From: DTBU01 sp964568845
GTDB taxonomy: Archaea; Thermoproteota; CALKCG01; B24
DNA: 17,505 nucleotides
NCBI GenBank assembly: GCA_964568845.1
Contig: CAZMSC010000027.1
Span: forward strand, 1-17,505
Direction: 5' to 3'
Made by a program: the position numbers and the translations under genes. Below are positions 7,462-14,678 of this stretch, piece after piece. The stretch's first letter is position 1. Each line of letters starts with the position of its first letter. The notes beneath the pieces were generated by a model, which worked only from the letters and a program-made list of their open reading frames with translations, did no database searches and was not told where the DNA came from.

Positions 7462-8506
7462 GGTTGAAGAGAGGAGAGAGCCATCTTTAATTGTGAAAAT
7501 CGCCACGAAGATTGTAGCCGTTCTTCTGGCTTTAGGAATATCGGCGACCATTTTCATAAGCTATGGTATTGATCCAATCTATGCCTTCTCAATAATGTTC
7601 TCTAAATCGTTAACTCTATATGGTTTAAGTGAAGTTGTAACTAAGTTTATACCGCTTGAGCTTTGCGGGGTAGGTCTAATAGTTGCATTTAAATCGGGTA
7701 TGTGGAACATAGGGGCAGAGGGGCAGCTCCTAATAGGGGCAATTATGGCTACTTGGGTAGCTCTATTCCTAGATATTCCAGACTTCACCCGCCTCCCTCT
7801 AATACTGACTTTAAGCATGGTCGGCGGTATTACGTGGGCTCTTATACCGGCTTTTCTCAAAGCTAAGCTTGAAGTCAATGAAGTTATAGTGACGCTTATG
7901 ATGAACTATATAGCGAGTTTCTTAGTCAACTACCTCGTTTACGGGCCTTGGAAGGGGTCTAAGGAGTGGGGCTTCCCCTACACGGATAAGTTTCCAGAAT
8001 CAGCGTGGTTGCCGGCAATACCGGGCACAAGGATACACTGGCCAACTCTACTAATAGCATCCGTAGTTGCTTTTACAGTATTCTTCATAATGTTTAAAAC
8101 GACTTTGGGATTTGAAATGAGGGTTTGCGGTCAGAGTAGGAGAGTTGCGGAATACTCCGGAATGAACTATACGAAGGCGCTGATGGTAAGTATGGCTATA
8201 AGTGGGGCACTCGCCGGTTTAGCTGGTGCTGGAGAAGTCTGTGGAATACACCGCCGGTTGAGATATGCGTCAGCCATCTCCTCAGGATACGGATATTCTG
8301 GGATAATAGTAGCCTGGCTTAGCGGCCTCCATCCCATAGCCTCCTTACTGTCAGCATTCTTCATAGCTTTCCTTCTAGCTGGTGGAGATATTTTACAAGT
8401 CTCTCTAGGGCTTTCCTCGGGGGTTGTCAGCGTCTTCAATGGAGCAATTCTCTTCTCTCTGTTGATCTCGGAGTTTTTCGGAAGGTATAGGTTGAGGTGG
8501 AAATAA
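7454..8506 (+). CDS. ABC transporter permease 1 (BPD_transp_2, nucleoside-type)
   Basis: This 350-residue hydrophobic membrane protein belongs to the family of the NupP/YufP permeases that pair with BMP receptors. It shows an N-terminal membrane segment (about 13-33) and the family signature MWNIGAEGQLLIGAI (near 78-92). A long multi-spanning core follows, with GFEMRVCGQSRRVAEYSGMN, the cytoplasmic coupling loop that contacts the ATPase. SGALAGLAGAGEV and later SLLSAFFIAFLLAGG are membrane segments. The start is TTG at 7454 inside the ATPase 3' end, with a strong Shine-Dalgarno GGGGGAG at 7441-7447 six nucleotides before it. Confidence 0.9.
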   Translation: MIKVEERREPSLIVKIATKIVAVLLALGISATIFISYGIDPIYAFSIMFSKSLTLYGLSEVVTKFIPLELCGVGLIVAFKSGMWNIGAEGQLLIGAIMATWVALFLDIPDFTRLPLILTLSMVGGITWALIPAFLKAKLEVNEVIVTLMMNYIASFLVNYLVYGPWKGSKEWGFPYTDKFPESAWLPAIPGTRIHWPTLLIASVVAFTVFFIMFKTTLGFEMRVCGQSRRVAEYSGMNYTKALMVSMAISGALAGLAGAGEVCGIHRRLRYASAISSGYGYSGIIVAWLSGLHPIASLLSAFFIAFLLAGGDILQVSLGLSSGVVSVFNGAILFSLLISEFFGRYRLRWK

Positions 8507-9426
8507 TGGATCCCGTCACAGAGCTAATATCTATGGTTGTAAGCGCGGGTACAGCTCTTCTGCTCCCGGCTTTAGGGGAAATATATGCTGAACGATCAGG
8601 TGTATTGAATTTAGGCGTGGAGGGAATGATGGCTCTAGGAGCTGTAACAGCCTTCTACTTAACCTATTTGACGAAGGAGCCTTTTTTAGGATTAATTGTA
8701 GCGGCATTGGCTGGTGTATCGCTTGCATTTATACATGCATTTATCTCCATATCTATCCGTTCAAATCAGGTGGTGTCTGGCTTGGCGCTGTCAATGCTTG
8801 GAGTAGGGTTAAGCTCTCTAATAGGTAAAAGCCTCATAGGTGTGCCGTTAAAGTACACTATAAGTAGGTTTGAAGTTCCACTATTAAAGGACATACCTAT
8901 TATTGGAGGTTTCTTCGTGCAAAATGCCTTAACATACGCATCATACTTCATAGTAGTATTGTTATGGTTCATCTTGTTTAAGACTAAGATTGGGGTTTAC
9001 GTGAGAATGGTCGGTGAAAACCCTAGAGCAGCGGATACGGCCGGAGTAAACGTTCCAGTCATCAGGTATGCCTGCACTCTCTTAGGTGGCGCTCTAGCGG
9101 GACTGGGTGGAGCCTATCTAAGCATATGCTACACACCGGCTTGGATTGAAGGTATGACCGCGGGACAGGGGTGGATAGCTTTAGCCCTCGTGATATTCTC
9201 AGCGTGGAATCCACTGTATGCCATTGTAGGCTCATATCTTTTCGGCGGAGTTAGGGTCTTACAGTACAGGTTGCAACCGTATGGCTTTTCTCCTCCTCTA
9301 CTTCAGACTCTCCCCTACGTTTCTACGATAGCTGTCCTCATAGTTTTCAGCAGTGGTCGGCTGAGGAGGAGGTTGGGAGCGCCCTCCGCATTGGGAAAGC
9401 CGTATTATAGAGGGGAGAAAACCTAG
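8506..9426 (+). CDS. ABC transporter permease 2 (BPD_transp_2, nucleoside-type)
   Basis: This second, shorter permease (306 residues from this start) resembles NupQ/YufQ. It has the signature RSGVLNLGVEGMMALGAV near its N-terminus, several membrane helices, the coupling loop MVGENPRAADTAGVN, and LLGGALAGLGGAYLS. It probably forms the heterodimeric channel with permease 1. I chose ATG 8506 because the Shine-Dalgarno GAGGTGG (8494-8500) sits five nucleotides before it, and the previous gene's TAA overlaps it as TAATG. A GTG at 8497 would add three residues. The C-terminus is basic (GRLRRRLG) and cytoplasmic. The stop codon is shared in a palindromic CTAG with the convergent IMP dehydrogenase gene. 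Confidence 0.9.
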   Translation: MDPVTELISMVVSAGTALLLPALGEIYAERSGVLNLGVEGMMALGAVTAFYLTYLTKEPFLGLIVAALAGVSLAFIHAFISISIRSNQVVSGLALSMLGVGLSSLIGKSLIGVPLKYTISRFEVPLLKDIPIIGGFFVQNALTYASYFIVVLLWFILFKTKIGVYVRMVGENPRAADTAGVNVPVIRYACTLLGGALAGLGGAYLSICYTPAWIEGMTAGQGWIALALVIFSAWNPLYAIVGSYLFGGVRVLQYRLQPYGFSPPLLQTLPYVSTIAVLIVFSSGRLRRRLGAPSALGKPYYRGEKT

Positions 9427-10544
9427 CCGTCGCCGAATTCTTCAACAAGCCGCTTCCAATCTTCTACACTTATTCTTACGAGTCTTTCGGTTTCAACTCT
9501 ACCCATTGAGGTAACTCTTACAAACTTAGCCTTCGATCTAAGCTCGTCGATGTTTCCAGCACCTATGTAACCTAGACCCTGTTTAACACCGTCTATTGCC
9601 TCCATCAGAACTTCTCTTAAACTCCCCCTGTACTCTATGAGTGCTTCAACACCTTCAGCGGTGCGTTTAACCTTTTTACCGTATCTGTCGGTTTTATCTA
9701 TCACGGTTTTAGAGCCCATCCCCCTGTAAGGTTTGAAGAGCCCTCTCAACCCTATGGCCGATCCATCTATTACTTTCCCAGGCGCTTCATCTGTACCAGC
9801 TATAAAATAGCCTAACATTACGGAGTCGGCTCCTAAAGCTAAAGCTTTAACCATATCTCCGCTACTTGCTATCCCTCCATCAGCTATCACGGGAATCCCC
9901 CTCTTCTCAGCCTCTAAAGAGACGAAGTGTACCGCTGACGCCTGAGGTGCTCCAACCCCCGTCACGATTCTAGTTATACATATTGAACCGCTCCCCAAGC
10001 CTACTCTTAAACCGTCTGCTATATCTGCGTAGTCTTCTACGGCATTTGGGGTGGCGATATTTCCAACTATTAGATCACACGATATCAGTCTTTTTATTTT
10101 GCTGGCAAAATTCACAATCCTCAAATTGTGTCCGTGAGCGCAGTCTATCATAATTGCATCTGCGCCGGCTCTATCTAACGCTACAGCTCTTTCCTCATCG
10201 AAGGGGCCTATGGATGCTATCGCCCTCAACCTACCGTGATCATCTACCGTATCCCCCTCCTCACCGTAAATCCTCTTAACCTTTTCAACTTCTTCAACCT
10301 CTCTTTCTAAGCTCATATTTCTATGAATTGTACCTATAGCGCCGAGTTTAGCCATTTCAATAGCCATACGGCTTTCAGTGACATAGTCCATCAGGGAACT
10401 CACTATGGGTACATTAACCGGAATACTTTTCGTAACTTTAGACTTAAGGTTGACCTCATCGGGCTCTATCGTAGAGGGGCCTGGAAGTATTAAGAGCTCG
10501 TCGTAGTTAAGCCATTGCTCCAGATTAATAAGTTTGTTCTCCAT
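9423..10544 (-). CDS. guaB: IMP dehydrogenase lacking CBS domains
   Basis: This 373-residue TIM-barrel enzyme of the IMPDH/GMP reductase family is predicted to oxidise IMP to XMP with NAD+, the committed step to GMP. The catalytic loop GLGSGSICITRIVTGVG (182-198) carries Cys189; Ile190 replaces the Thr usual in the CTT motif. MIDCAHGHN (132-140) supplies the NAD-binding Asp. The flap keeps Asp-Arg-Tyr (286-288), the Arg-Tyr pair used by IMPDH to activate water, and continues EGVEALIEYRG; this favours IMPDH over GMP reductase. The usual CBS (Bateman) pair, which should lie after VKR near residue 91, is replaced by a linker of about ten residues, so nucleotide regulation through CBS is absent. 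It is convergent with the transporter operon. A TATA box 28 nt upstream predicts a leaderless mRNA. Confidence 0.85.
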   Translation of the reverse strand: MENKLINLEQWLNYDELLILPGPSTIEPDEVNLKSKVTKSIPVNVPIVSSLMDYVTESRMAIEMAKLGAIGTIHRNMSLEREVEEVEKVKRIYGEEGDTVDDHGRLRAIASIGPFDEERAVALDRAGADAIMIDCAHGHNLRIVNFASKIKRLISCDLIVGNIATPNAVEDYADIADGLRVGLGSGSICITRIVTGVGAPQASAVHFVSLEAEKRGIPVIADGGIASSGDMVKALALGADSVMLGYFIAGTDEAPGKVIDGSAIGLRGLFKPYRGMGSKTVIDKTDRYGKKVKRTAEGVEALIEYRGSLREVLMEAIDGVKQGLGYIGAGNIDELRSKAKFVRVTSMGRVETERLVRISVEDWKRLVEEFGDG

Positions 10545-10568
10545 TTAAGTATCGATGTCATCTATCAG

Positions 10569-10576
10569 TATAAATT
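10569..10576 (-). promoter_or_regulatory. TATA box of the IMP dehydrogenase gene
   Basis: AATTTATA on the minus strand is centred 28 nt upstream of the ATG at 10544. It is squeezed into the 55-bp gap behind the upstream UroD-like gene. Leaderless transcription is predicted. Confidence 0.55.
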
Positions 10577-10599
10577 CTCTTCGTTTAGTAAATGGATGT

Positions 10600-11694
10600 T
10601 TAAGCCGTTTGTGTATATACCCCATATTTCTCTCCGATTCTGAGCATGGCGAGGTAGTTTTCCACCCTCACGTAATTAGCTATGGTGTTTCCAGAGCCTA
10701 AAGCATATCCCCCTCCCGGGGCACACTTTTTAAGTGTTTCAAGAGCATATTTCTCAAAATCTTCAACTTTGGATCTGGCAAGTTTATCAACGTCTACTCC
10801 ACCTAGAATAGCAATACGGTCGCCGTATCTCCTCTTCGCCTCTACCACTGGCGTCGATTCATCTTCATAGGAATGTTTAGCATCCACCTTCACGTAACTT
10901 ATAAGGTCTTCCATGATGCATTCTAGGTTTCCACATGCGTGAAGTATGAAGGGGAGGCTCTTCCTATGAGCTACTTCAACGCACCTCTTCTGCCAGGGGA
11001 AAACGTACTTCCTCATGTGTTCAACCTTTATGAAGGTTCCACGTTTATAACCCATGTCGTCTCCCATGACTATTCCACCAACTTCGTCGAACTCTGCAAG
11101 GTACGCGTCAACCCTCTCAATTATAGAGCCTACGCTGTTGAACATCATTTCTATGAGTTTAGGCTCCCTGTAGATTGCTTTAGCAAAGGGTACCGTACCC
11201 ATAAGCCACATGACGTTTTCAAGAACCCCTCCACCAGCTCCAGCGAGTATTTTCATATCTTCAGGCAGGGTTTTCCTAAGCTCGTTAAAAGTTTCAAGCC
11301 CTATTGGTAGGATTTCATGCCCTTTCTCAGGCCACGGGTACTCATAGTAGTCTTCAATGTTTTCTATTTCTCCCCTATGCTCATTCTGCCAGCTTCTGAA
11401 ACCTCTAGAGTATAGGGCGGTATCCTTAGCGGTTAGAATGTTGGATCTTGGGAGATTCAGCGGTGCGGAGAACGGTACATAATCGTAGCCAAGCTTTCTG
11501 TAGAATTCTACAAGTCTTCTACAATACTCTTTTACCGTTTCCCTCTTAGATGGGTCTATCCCAAACCTAACCCCTAGGATGGCTTCCATAACCTCTTGAT
11601 CTACGAAAAGCTCGTAGAAAGGTACTCTATCGGGTTCTTCCAGCATCAAAGCCTTAAGTAGCCTCTCAAATTTTGGCTTACGCATATAAATCAT
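10600..11694 (-). CDS. UroD/MtaA-family zinc methyltransferase-like protein
   Basis: This complete 364-residue protein has the uroporphyrinogen-decarboxylase fold. The opening FERLLKALMLEEPDRVPF (9-26) is typical. The zinc motif of the cobalamin:thiol methyltransferases is present: His252-x-Cys254 in LHACGN and Cys324 in KKCAPGGGYALGSGN. These correspond to the HxC...C ligands of MtaA/MtbA, so a methyltransferase, or a related family member such as a demethylase partner, is more likely than haem-pathway UroD. MGDDMGYKRGTF (210-221) is the usual mid-protein motif. A corrinoid partner gene is not next to it. The start at ATG 11694 is supported by a TATA box about 27 nt upstream. The substrate is unknown; a link to the MttB homologue about 9 kb away is only an inference. 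Confidence 0.85.
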   Translation of the reverse strand: MIYMRKPKFERLLKALMLEEPDRVPFYELFVDQEVMEAILGVRFGIDPSKRETVKEYCRRLVEFYRKLGYDYVPFSAPLNLPRSNILTAKDTALYSRGFRSWQNEHRGEIENIEDYYEYPWPEKGHEILPIGLETFNELRKTLPEDMKILAGAGGGVLENVMWLMGTVPFAKAIYREPKLIEMMFNSVGSIIERVDAYLAEFDEVGGIVMGDDMGYKRGTFIKVEHMRKYVFPWQKRCVEVAHRKSLPFILHACGNLECIMEDLISYVKVDAKHSYEDESTPVVEAKRRYGDRIAILGGVDVDKLARSKVEDFEKYALETLKKCAPGGGYALGSGNTIANYVRVENYLAMLRIGEKYGVYTQTA

Positions 11695-11718
11695 ATTTTA
11701 GGCTAACGTCCAATTTCC

Positions 11719-11724
11719 TTATAA
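11719..11724 (-). promoter_or_regulatory. TATA box of the second UroD-like gene
   Basis: TTATAA (in CTTATAAGG on the minus strand) is centred about 27 nt before the ATG at 11694, as expected for a leaderless archaeal gene. Confidence 0.5.
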
Positions 11725-11741
11725 GTCTAACACTCACCGTG

Positions 11742-12209
11742 TTAAACTTCTCCTATACTGTATATCGATTTAACCTCTATTGTTCTTGACGATAAGGCTC
11801 CAGCTATAGATATGACGGCGTCTACAGAGTACGCGTATATGGCTTCAGGCTTTTCAGGCGTCGTAAATGTGAAGAGTATTACGGCCTCTAAAGTCTCTGA
11901 ACTGTGTGGTTTAACTATTCGACTATTAAGTGGATAGTTTATATCTCCCTTAGAGCCATTCATAAAAATACAACGCAGTATTATTACTCCTCCGACCGTG
12001 ACATCTAATAGGGCATTGCTCCTCACTTCGATTGCTATAGTCAACCTGAAATACTCCGGTATACGTTGTTCTACTGAATAGTGTACGTCTACTACTTCTA
12101 CGAAATACGGAATGGCAAATATGTAACCCAGTATTGCGAACGCTAGTAGGCTGCAGAATACGGTTTTCCAGGTTAGGAGTCTATGTTTAAATGTTGAGGT
12201 CAAGTCCAA
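11742..12209 (-). CDS. Single-pass membrane protein of unknown function
   Basis: This 155-residue protein has a short basic N-terminus (KHRLLTWK), one hydrophobic helix at about 16-36 (VFCSLLAFAILGYIFAIPYF), and a probably external beta-rich domain of about 115 residues. The pattern YFRLTIAIEVRSNALLDVTVGGVIIL loosely recalls LEA14/WHy-type domains of archaeal membrane proteins, but this is weak. The gene overlaps the 3' end of the PAC2-family gene by 23 nt and has no ATG; TTG 12209 or TTG 12203 are the possible starts. Close overlap suggests cotranscription with the chaperone gene. No function assigned. Confidence 0.6.
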   Translation of the reverse strand: MDLTSTFKHRLLTWKTVFCSLLAFAILGYIFAIPYFVEVVDVHYSVEQRIPEYFRLTIAIEVRSNALLDVTVGGVIILRCIFMNGSKGDINYPLNSRIVKPHSSETLEAVILFTFTTPEKPEAIYAYSVDAVISIAGALSSRTIEVKSIYSIGEV

Positions 12210-12855
12210 GTATGTTATCTATAAATTTTAAGGCTCTTAAAGAAGCTGCTTTATCACCTTTAAAGTTTCTACATCCAGCCAATACCCCTACGCATATGAC
12301 ATCTCCTCTTAAAGCAGACAATCCCAGTATTAATCCAGCCAAACCGCTTAAATAGCCTCTATATGGTTTAGCCCCGGCTTCGATAAGCTTGCTTAAAATA
12401 TCCGGGTCGTTCGACGTCACAGCTATGCTCTTCGAATCCATAAAACCGTCAACTACTAGAATCCTTCTACAGCCTAGGTTCACAACGTAGTCTACTATGC
12501 CTTCAGCTACAGTATAGCTCGACTCTGGAACCGTGAAATCTGGTTGAAAATCGCCTGAGAGTAAGAATACGTCTCTACCACCAGTTTTAGCGTGATGTAT
12601 CTTGTAGTGTAAAAGCTCATACATCCCTTTTTCAACTTGAACCTGGTCTGGAAAGTATGGGCTGTAAACCCTACATAGGAGCTGTGCACCCGCAAGCTCC
12701 TTAATGATTTCCACCGTGATCCTACCTACTTCACCGATACCAGCCACTCCGATTATGAATACGGGTTTTTCCCTACTAGGCTCGTAGAGTTCTTCAAATA
12801 AGACTTCAGAGAACTTTTTAATGTTCACGGTCGTTCTCACTTTACAATTTGTCAC
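12187..12855 (-). CDS. PAC2-family proteasome-assembly chaperone homologue
   Basis: The protein (about 222 residues from this start) belongs to the PAC2 family, whose archaeal members (PbaA/PbaB) and eukaryotic relatives bind proteasome subunits. Family blocks in order are PVFIIGVAGIGEVGRITVEII, then SPYFPDQVQV, then LLSGDFQPDFT, LGCRRILVVDGF, and YLSGLAGLILGLSALRGD. The frame is open up to a TTG at 12906, but that codon lies upstream of the predicted TATA box (12891-12898). GTG 12855, about 13 nt after the predicted transcription start, is more likely. It is divergent from alba and overlaps the downstream membrane-protein gene. Whether this paralogue truly acts on the proteasome is inferred. 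Confidence 0.82.
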   Translation of the reverse strand: MTNCKVRTTVNIKKFSEVLFEELYEPSREKPVFIIGVAGIGEVGRITVEIIKELAGAQLLCRVYSPYFPDQVQVEKGMYELLHYKIHHAKTGGRDVFLLSGDFQPDFTVPESSYTVAEGIVDYVVNLGCRRILVVDGFMDSKSIAVTSNDPDILSKLIEAGAKPYRGYLSGLAGLILGLSALRGDVICVGVLAGCRNFKGDKAASLRALKFIDNILGLDLNI

Positions 12856-12885
12856 TTTTAAGGTTAAAGCTTTCCCTCGATTAGG

Positions 12886-12900
12886 AAAAATATATAAAGG
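12886..12900. promoter_or_regulatory. Near-palindromic TATA region between the PAC2-family gene and alba
   Basis: AAAAATATATAAAGG contains a TATATA core readable on both strands. Leftward it predicts a start near 12868, about 13 nt before GTG 12855. Rightward it predicts a start near 12920 and a leader of about 60 nt before the alba ATG at 12982. No other TATA-like element is visible in the 126-bp gap. Confidence 0.5.
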
Positions 12901-12981
12901 GCTCAAGTCAATTCTTAATCTTGACGCGCTTTAGAAAACCAGTGTTCCGAGGTAGATAGATAGGTTTGGAGGATGTCTAGA

Positions 12982-13263
12982 ATGTCTGAGAGTGAAGCAG
13001 TAGTATTAATAGGTAAGAAACCTGTCATGAACTACGTCGTAGCGTGTATGACGCTGTTCAACGCTGGAGCTAAACAAGTGGTGGTAAAGGCTAGAGGTAG
13101 AGCAATATCTAGAGCCGTAGATACTGTTGAGCTCATAAGAAGAGCATTCATAAAAGACTTGGTTATTAAAAACATTTCAATAGGTACGCAAGAGCTTACA
13201 GGTCAAAACGGTCAGAAAACCAATGTTTCAACTATGGAGATAGTCTTAACAAGGCCGAAGTAG
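12982..13263 (+). CDS. albA: Alba chromatin protein
   Basis: This Alba DNA/RNA-binding protein (93 residues from this start) coats archaeal DNA. It closely matches crenarchaeal Sso10b-type Alba: VVLIGKKPVMNYV carries the conserved Lys pair whose first lysine is acetylated in Sulfolobus. KARGRAISRAVDTVELIRR is the family's DNA-contacting helix region, and the C-terminal STMEIVLTRPK is the expected last strand. Two ATGs are in frame, 12973 and 12982. The Shine-Dalgarno GGAGG (12968-12972) abuts the first with no spacing but sits nine nucleotides before the second, so 12982 is chosen. It is probably monocistronic, because a T-rich terminator follows the stop. Confidence 0.95.
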   Translation: MSESEAVVLIGKKPVMNYVVACMTLFNAGAKQVVVKARGRAISRAVDTVELIRRAFIKDLVIKNISIGTQELTGQNGQKTNVSTMEIVLTRPK

Positions 13264-13280
13264 AAAACATCATTTCCTCC

Positions 13281-13297
13281 TTTTATTTTTATTTTTA
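13281..13297 (+). terminator. U-rich archaeal terminator after alba
   Basis: The 38-bp gap after the alba stop ends in TTTTATTTTTATTTTTA, a run of U tracts of the kind that terminates archaeal transcription without a hairpin. The same A/T block may supply the promoter of the following gene, whose ATG is only a few nucleotides downstream. Confidence 0.5.
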
Positions 13298-13301
13298 ATA
13301 T

Positions 13302-14543
13302 ATGTCTCAAAGTCTAAAGGTTAAACCTCCGGGGCCTGAGGCTAGACGTATAATCGAGGGTTTCTATAAGATTTCTTCTCCAATATATATGCAATACCCG
13401 ATTGTGGTTAAAGAGTTTAAAGGGTCTGGGCTCATAGACGTTGATGGAAATACATACATCGATATGGATGGTGGCCATGGCCTCCGCTCCATAACTCTAA
13501 CAGTAGACGATTTTCCAGTTGAAGTTATGCAGACGGTTCAACCAGTCAATGGCTTTCTCCTAGAAGTTGAATATGACCTTTTAAATACCTTAAAGCCTTT
13601 ACTCGATGTAGATTATAGGTTTCGCTTGACGCCGTCTGGTTTGGAGGCCTTTACGTCGGCTTTAACTTCGATGTTTGAAGTCTCCAAGTTAAACTCTATT
13701 CTGCTTTTCCATGGACGTGTGGAAGACACCCATATGATCGGCTTGACGCCTTTGATAGCCCACAAAGTACCATACCCGTATTGTTTCAGATGTCCGTTTA
13801 AACTTGAAAAGCCTGAATGCAATTATGCATGTGTGGACCGTTTCAAAGAACTGTTAGATGAATTGGGAGACTCAATATCCCTAGTTGTTTTTAAACCTGT
13901 AGATCCATCTAGATGCATAGTGCCCCCTGAAGCGGTATGGAGGAGGATTATAAAAGCTTCAGGTGAATTTGGAATACCCGTTCTATGCGATGAAGTTGAA
14001 GCTTCACCTGGTAGATCGGGCAAGGTCTTCTGGTTTCAGAACCTTGAAGTCAAACCAAACCTCGTATGTTTAGGTGATGGTTTAGCGTCTGGGCTTCCAA
14101 TAGGACTGATCGCAGTAGAGGAAGACTTGGCTATTTGGAAACCTAAGCTTTTAAAGGCTTCGGCTTTAAGTTGTATGGGAGCTTTAAAAACTATTGAAAA
14201 AGCCAGAGACGGTGTTCTCCTGTCGAAGGTACATAGGCTTGGGAGAAACTTGAGAAAAAGAATTGAGGAATTAAGCCTTCAATATGACCTTCAAGGCGAT
14301 GTGAGAGGACTGGGGCTTATGGTTGGATTTGAAATTGTTAAAGATGTGAAATCGAAAACCCCTGCAGATAACGAGGCAAAATTTCTATCCAAGTACTGCT
14401 TCAGGAGAGGCTTAATAGTCGGCTTTGAAAAGCCTTCAACCATAAGATTGACACCTCCCCTAACGGTCGAAGAGGAAACAATCGAGGAGGCGCTACGTAT
14501 AATCGAAGATGGGGTTAGAGAGCTAAAACAAACCCTAGCTTAG
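13302..14543 (+). CDS. Class III aminotransferase homologue lacking the PLP lysine
   Basis: This 413-residue protein aligns by eye with archaeal class III (4-aminobutyrate/broad-specificity) aminotransferases. It has GLIDVDGNTYIDMDGG near residue 43, YPYCFRCPF and CNYAC (Cys161/164/173/177, a cysteine set seen in archaeal members), CDEVEASPGRSGK (229-241), GLASGLPIG, and the C-terminal IRLTPPLTVEEE. Asp230, the residue expected to contact the PLP ring nitrogen, is kept. The Schiff-base lysine, expected as LAKG before GLPxG, is Asp259 in CLGDGLASGLP (codon GAT). Other PLP contacts are also gone: SGLEAF for SGTEAN, LFHGRVEDT for YHGRT, and no TFGGNP-like loop. The frame is intact and encodes a full-length protein, so a non-transaminating role (binding, regulatory subunit or new chemistry) is inferred. 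The gene lies between alba and tRNA-Gln. Confidence 0.85.
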   Translation: MSQSLKVKPPGPEARRIIEGFYKISSPIYMQYPIVVKEFKGSGLIDVDGNTYIDMDGGHGLRSITLTVDDFPVEVMQTVQPVNGFLLEVEYDLLNTLKPLLDVDYRFRLTPSGLEAFTSALTSMFEVSKLNSILLFHGRVEDTHMIGLTPLIAHKVPYPYCFRCPFKLEKPECNYACVDRFKELLDELGDSISLVVFKPVDPSRCIVPPEAVWRRIIKASGEFGIPVLCDEVEASPGRSGKVFWFQNLEVKPNLVCLGDGLASGLPIGLIAVEEDLAIWKPKLLKASALSCMGALKTIEKARDGVLLSKVHRLGRNLRKRIEELSLQYDLQGDVRGLGLMVGFEIVKDVKSKTPADNEAKFLSKYCFRRGLIVGFEKPSTIRLTPPLTVEEETIEEALRIIEDGVRELKQTLA

Positions 14544-14551
14544 AGAAAATC

Positions 14552-14557
14552 TTTAAG
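14552..14557 (+). promoter_or_regulatory. Possible TATA box of the tRNA-Gln gene
   Basis: TTTAAG within CTTTAAGAAG is centred about 31 nt before the first tRNA nucleotide, allowing a transcription start a few bases upstream of the mature 5' end. Confidence 0.35.
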
Positions 14558-14585
14558 AAGGGCTTAGAAAACTTAGCTATAGTGA

Positions 14586-14678
14586 AGCCCGGTGGTGTAG
14601 CGGCCAAGCATGGCGGGCTCTGGATCTAACTCCCGGAGGGGAACCCCGCCGACGGGAGTTCGAATCTCCCCCGGGCTA
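14586..14678 (+). tRNA. tRNA-Gln (anticodon CTG) with a 20-nt intron
   Basis: The cloverleaf is complete once an intron is removed. The acceptor AGCCCGG pairs with CCGGGCT (14671-14677), with discriminator A at 14678. The D stem GTGT/GCAT has two wobble pairs. The anticodon stem GCGGG (14613-14617) pairs with CCCGC (14645-14649). The T stem GGGAG/CTCCC encloses TTCGAAT. The anticodon CTG is at 14620-14622, giving Gln(CUG). The intron is 14624-14643, at the canonical site between nucleotides 37 and 38. CUCU (32-35) pairs with GGGG to form the four-base central helix. It is flanked by three-base bulges GGA and AAC, each cut after its second base, as expected for the archaeal splicing endonuclease. 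CCA is not encoded. Confidence 0.93.
14624..14643 (+). other. Bulge-helix-bulge tRNA intron
   Basis: Twenty nucleotides interrupt the anticodon loop after G37. Excision between GG^A and AA^C restores a seven-base loop CUCUGGC. Inside, UCU can pair with GGA to close a seven-base loop. Confidence 0.88.

Noticed and set aside
10939..11310. 123-codon open frame on the plus strand
   Set aside because: It lies wholly antisense to the well-supported UroD-like gene and has no recognisable protein pattern.
12856..12906. TTG 12906 as start of the PAC2-family gene
   Set aside because: The TTG lies upstream of the predicted TATA box, and the extra residues do not resemble the family's N-terminus.
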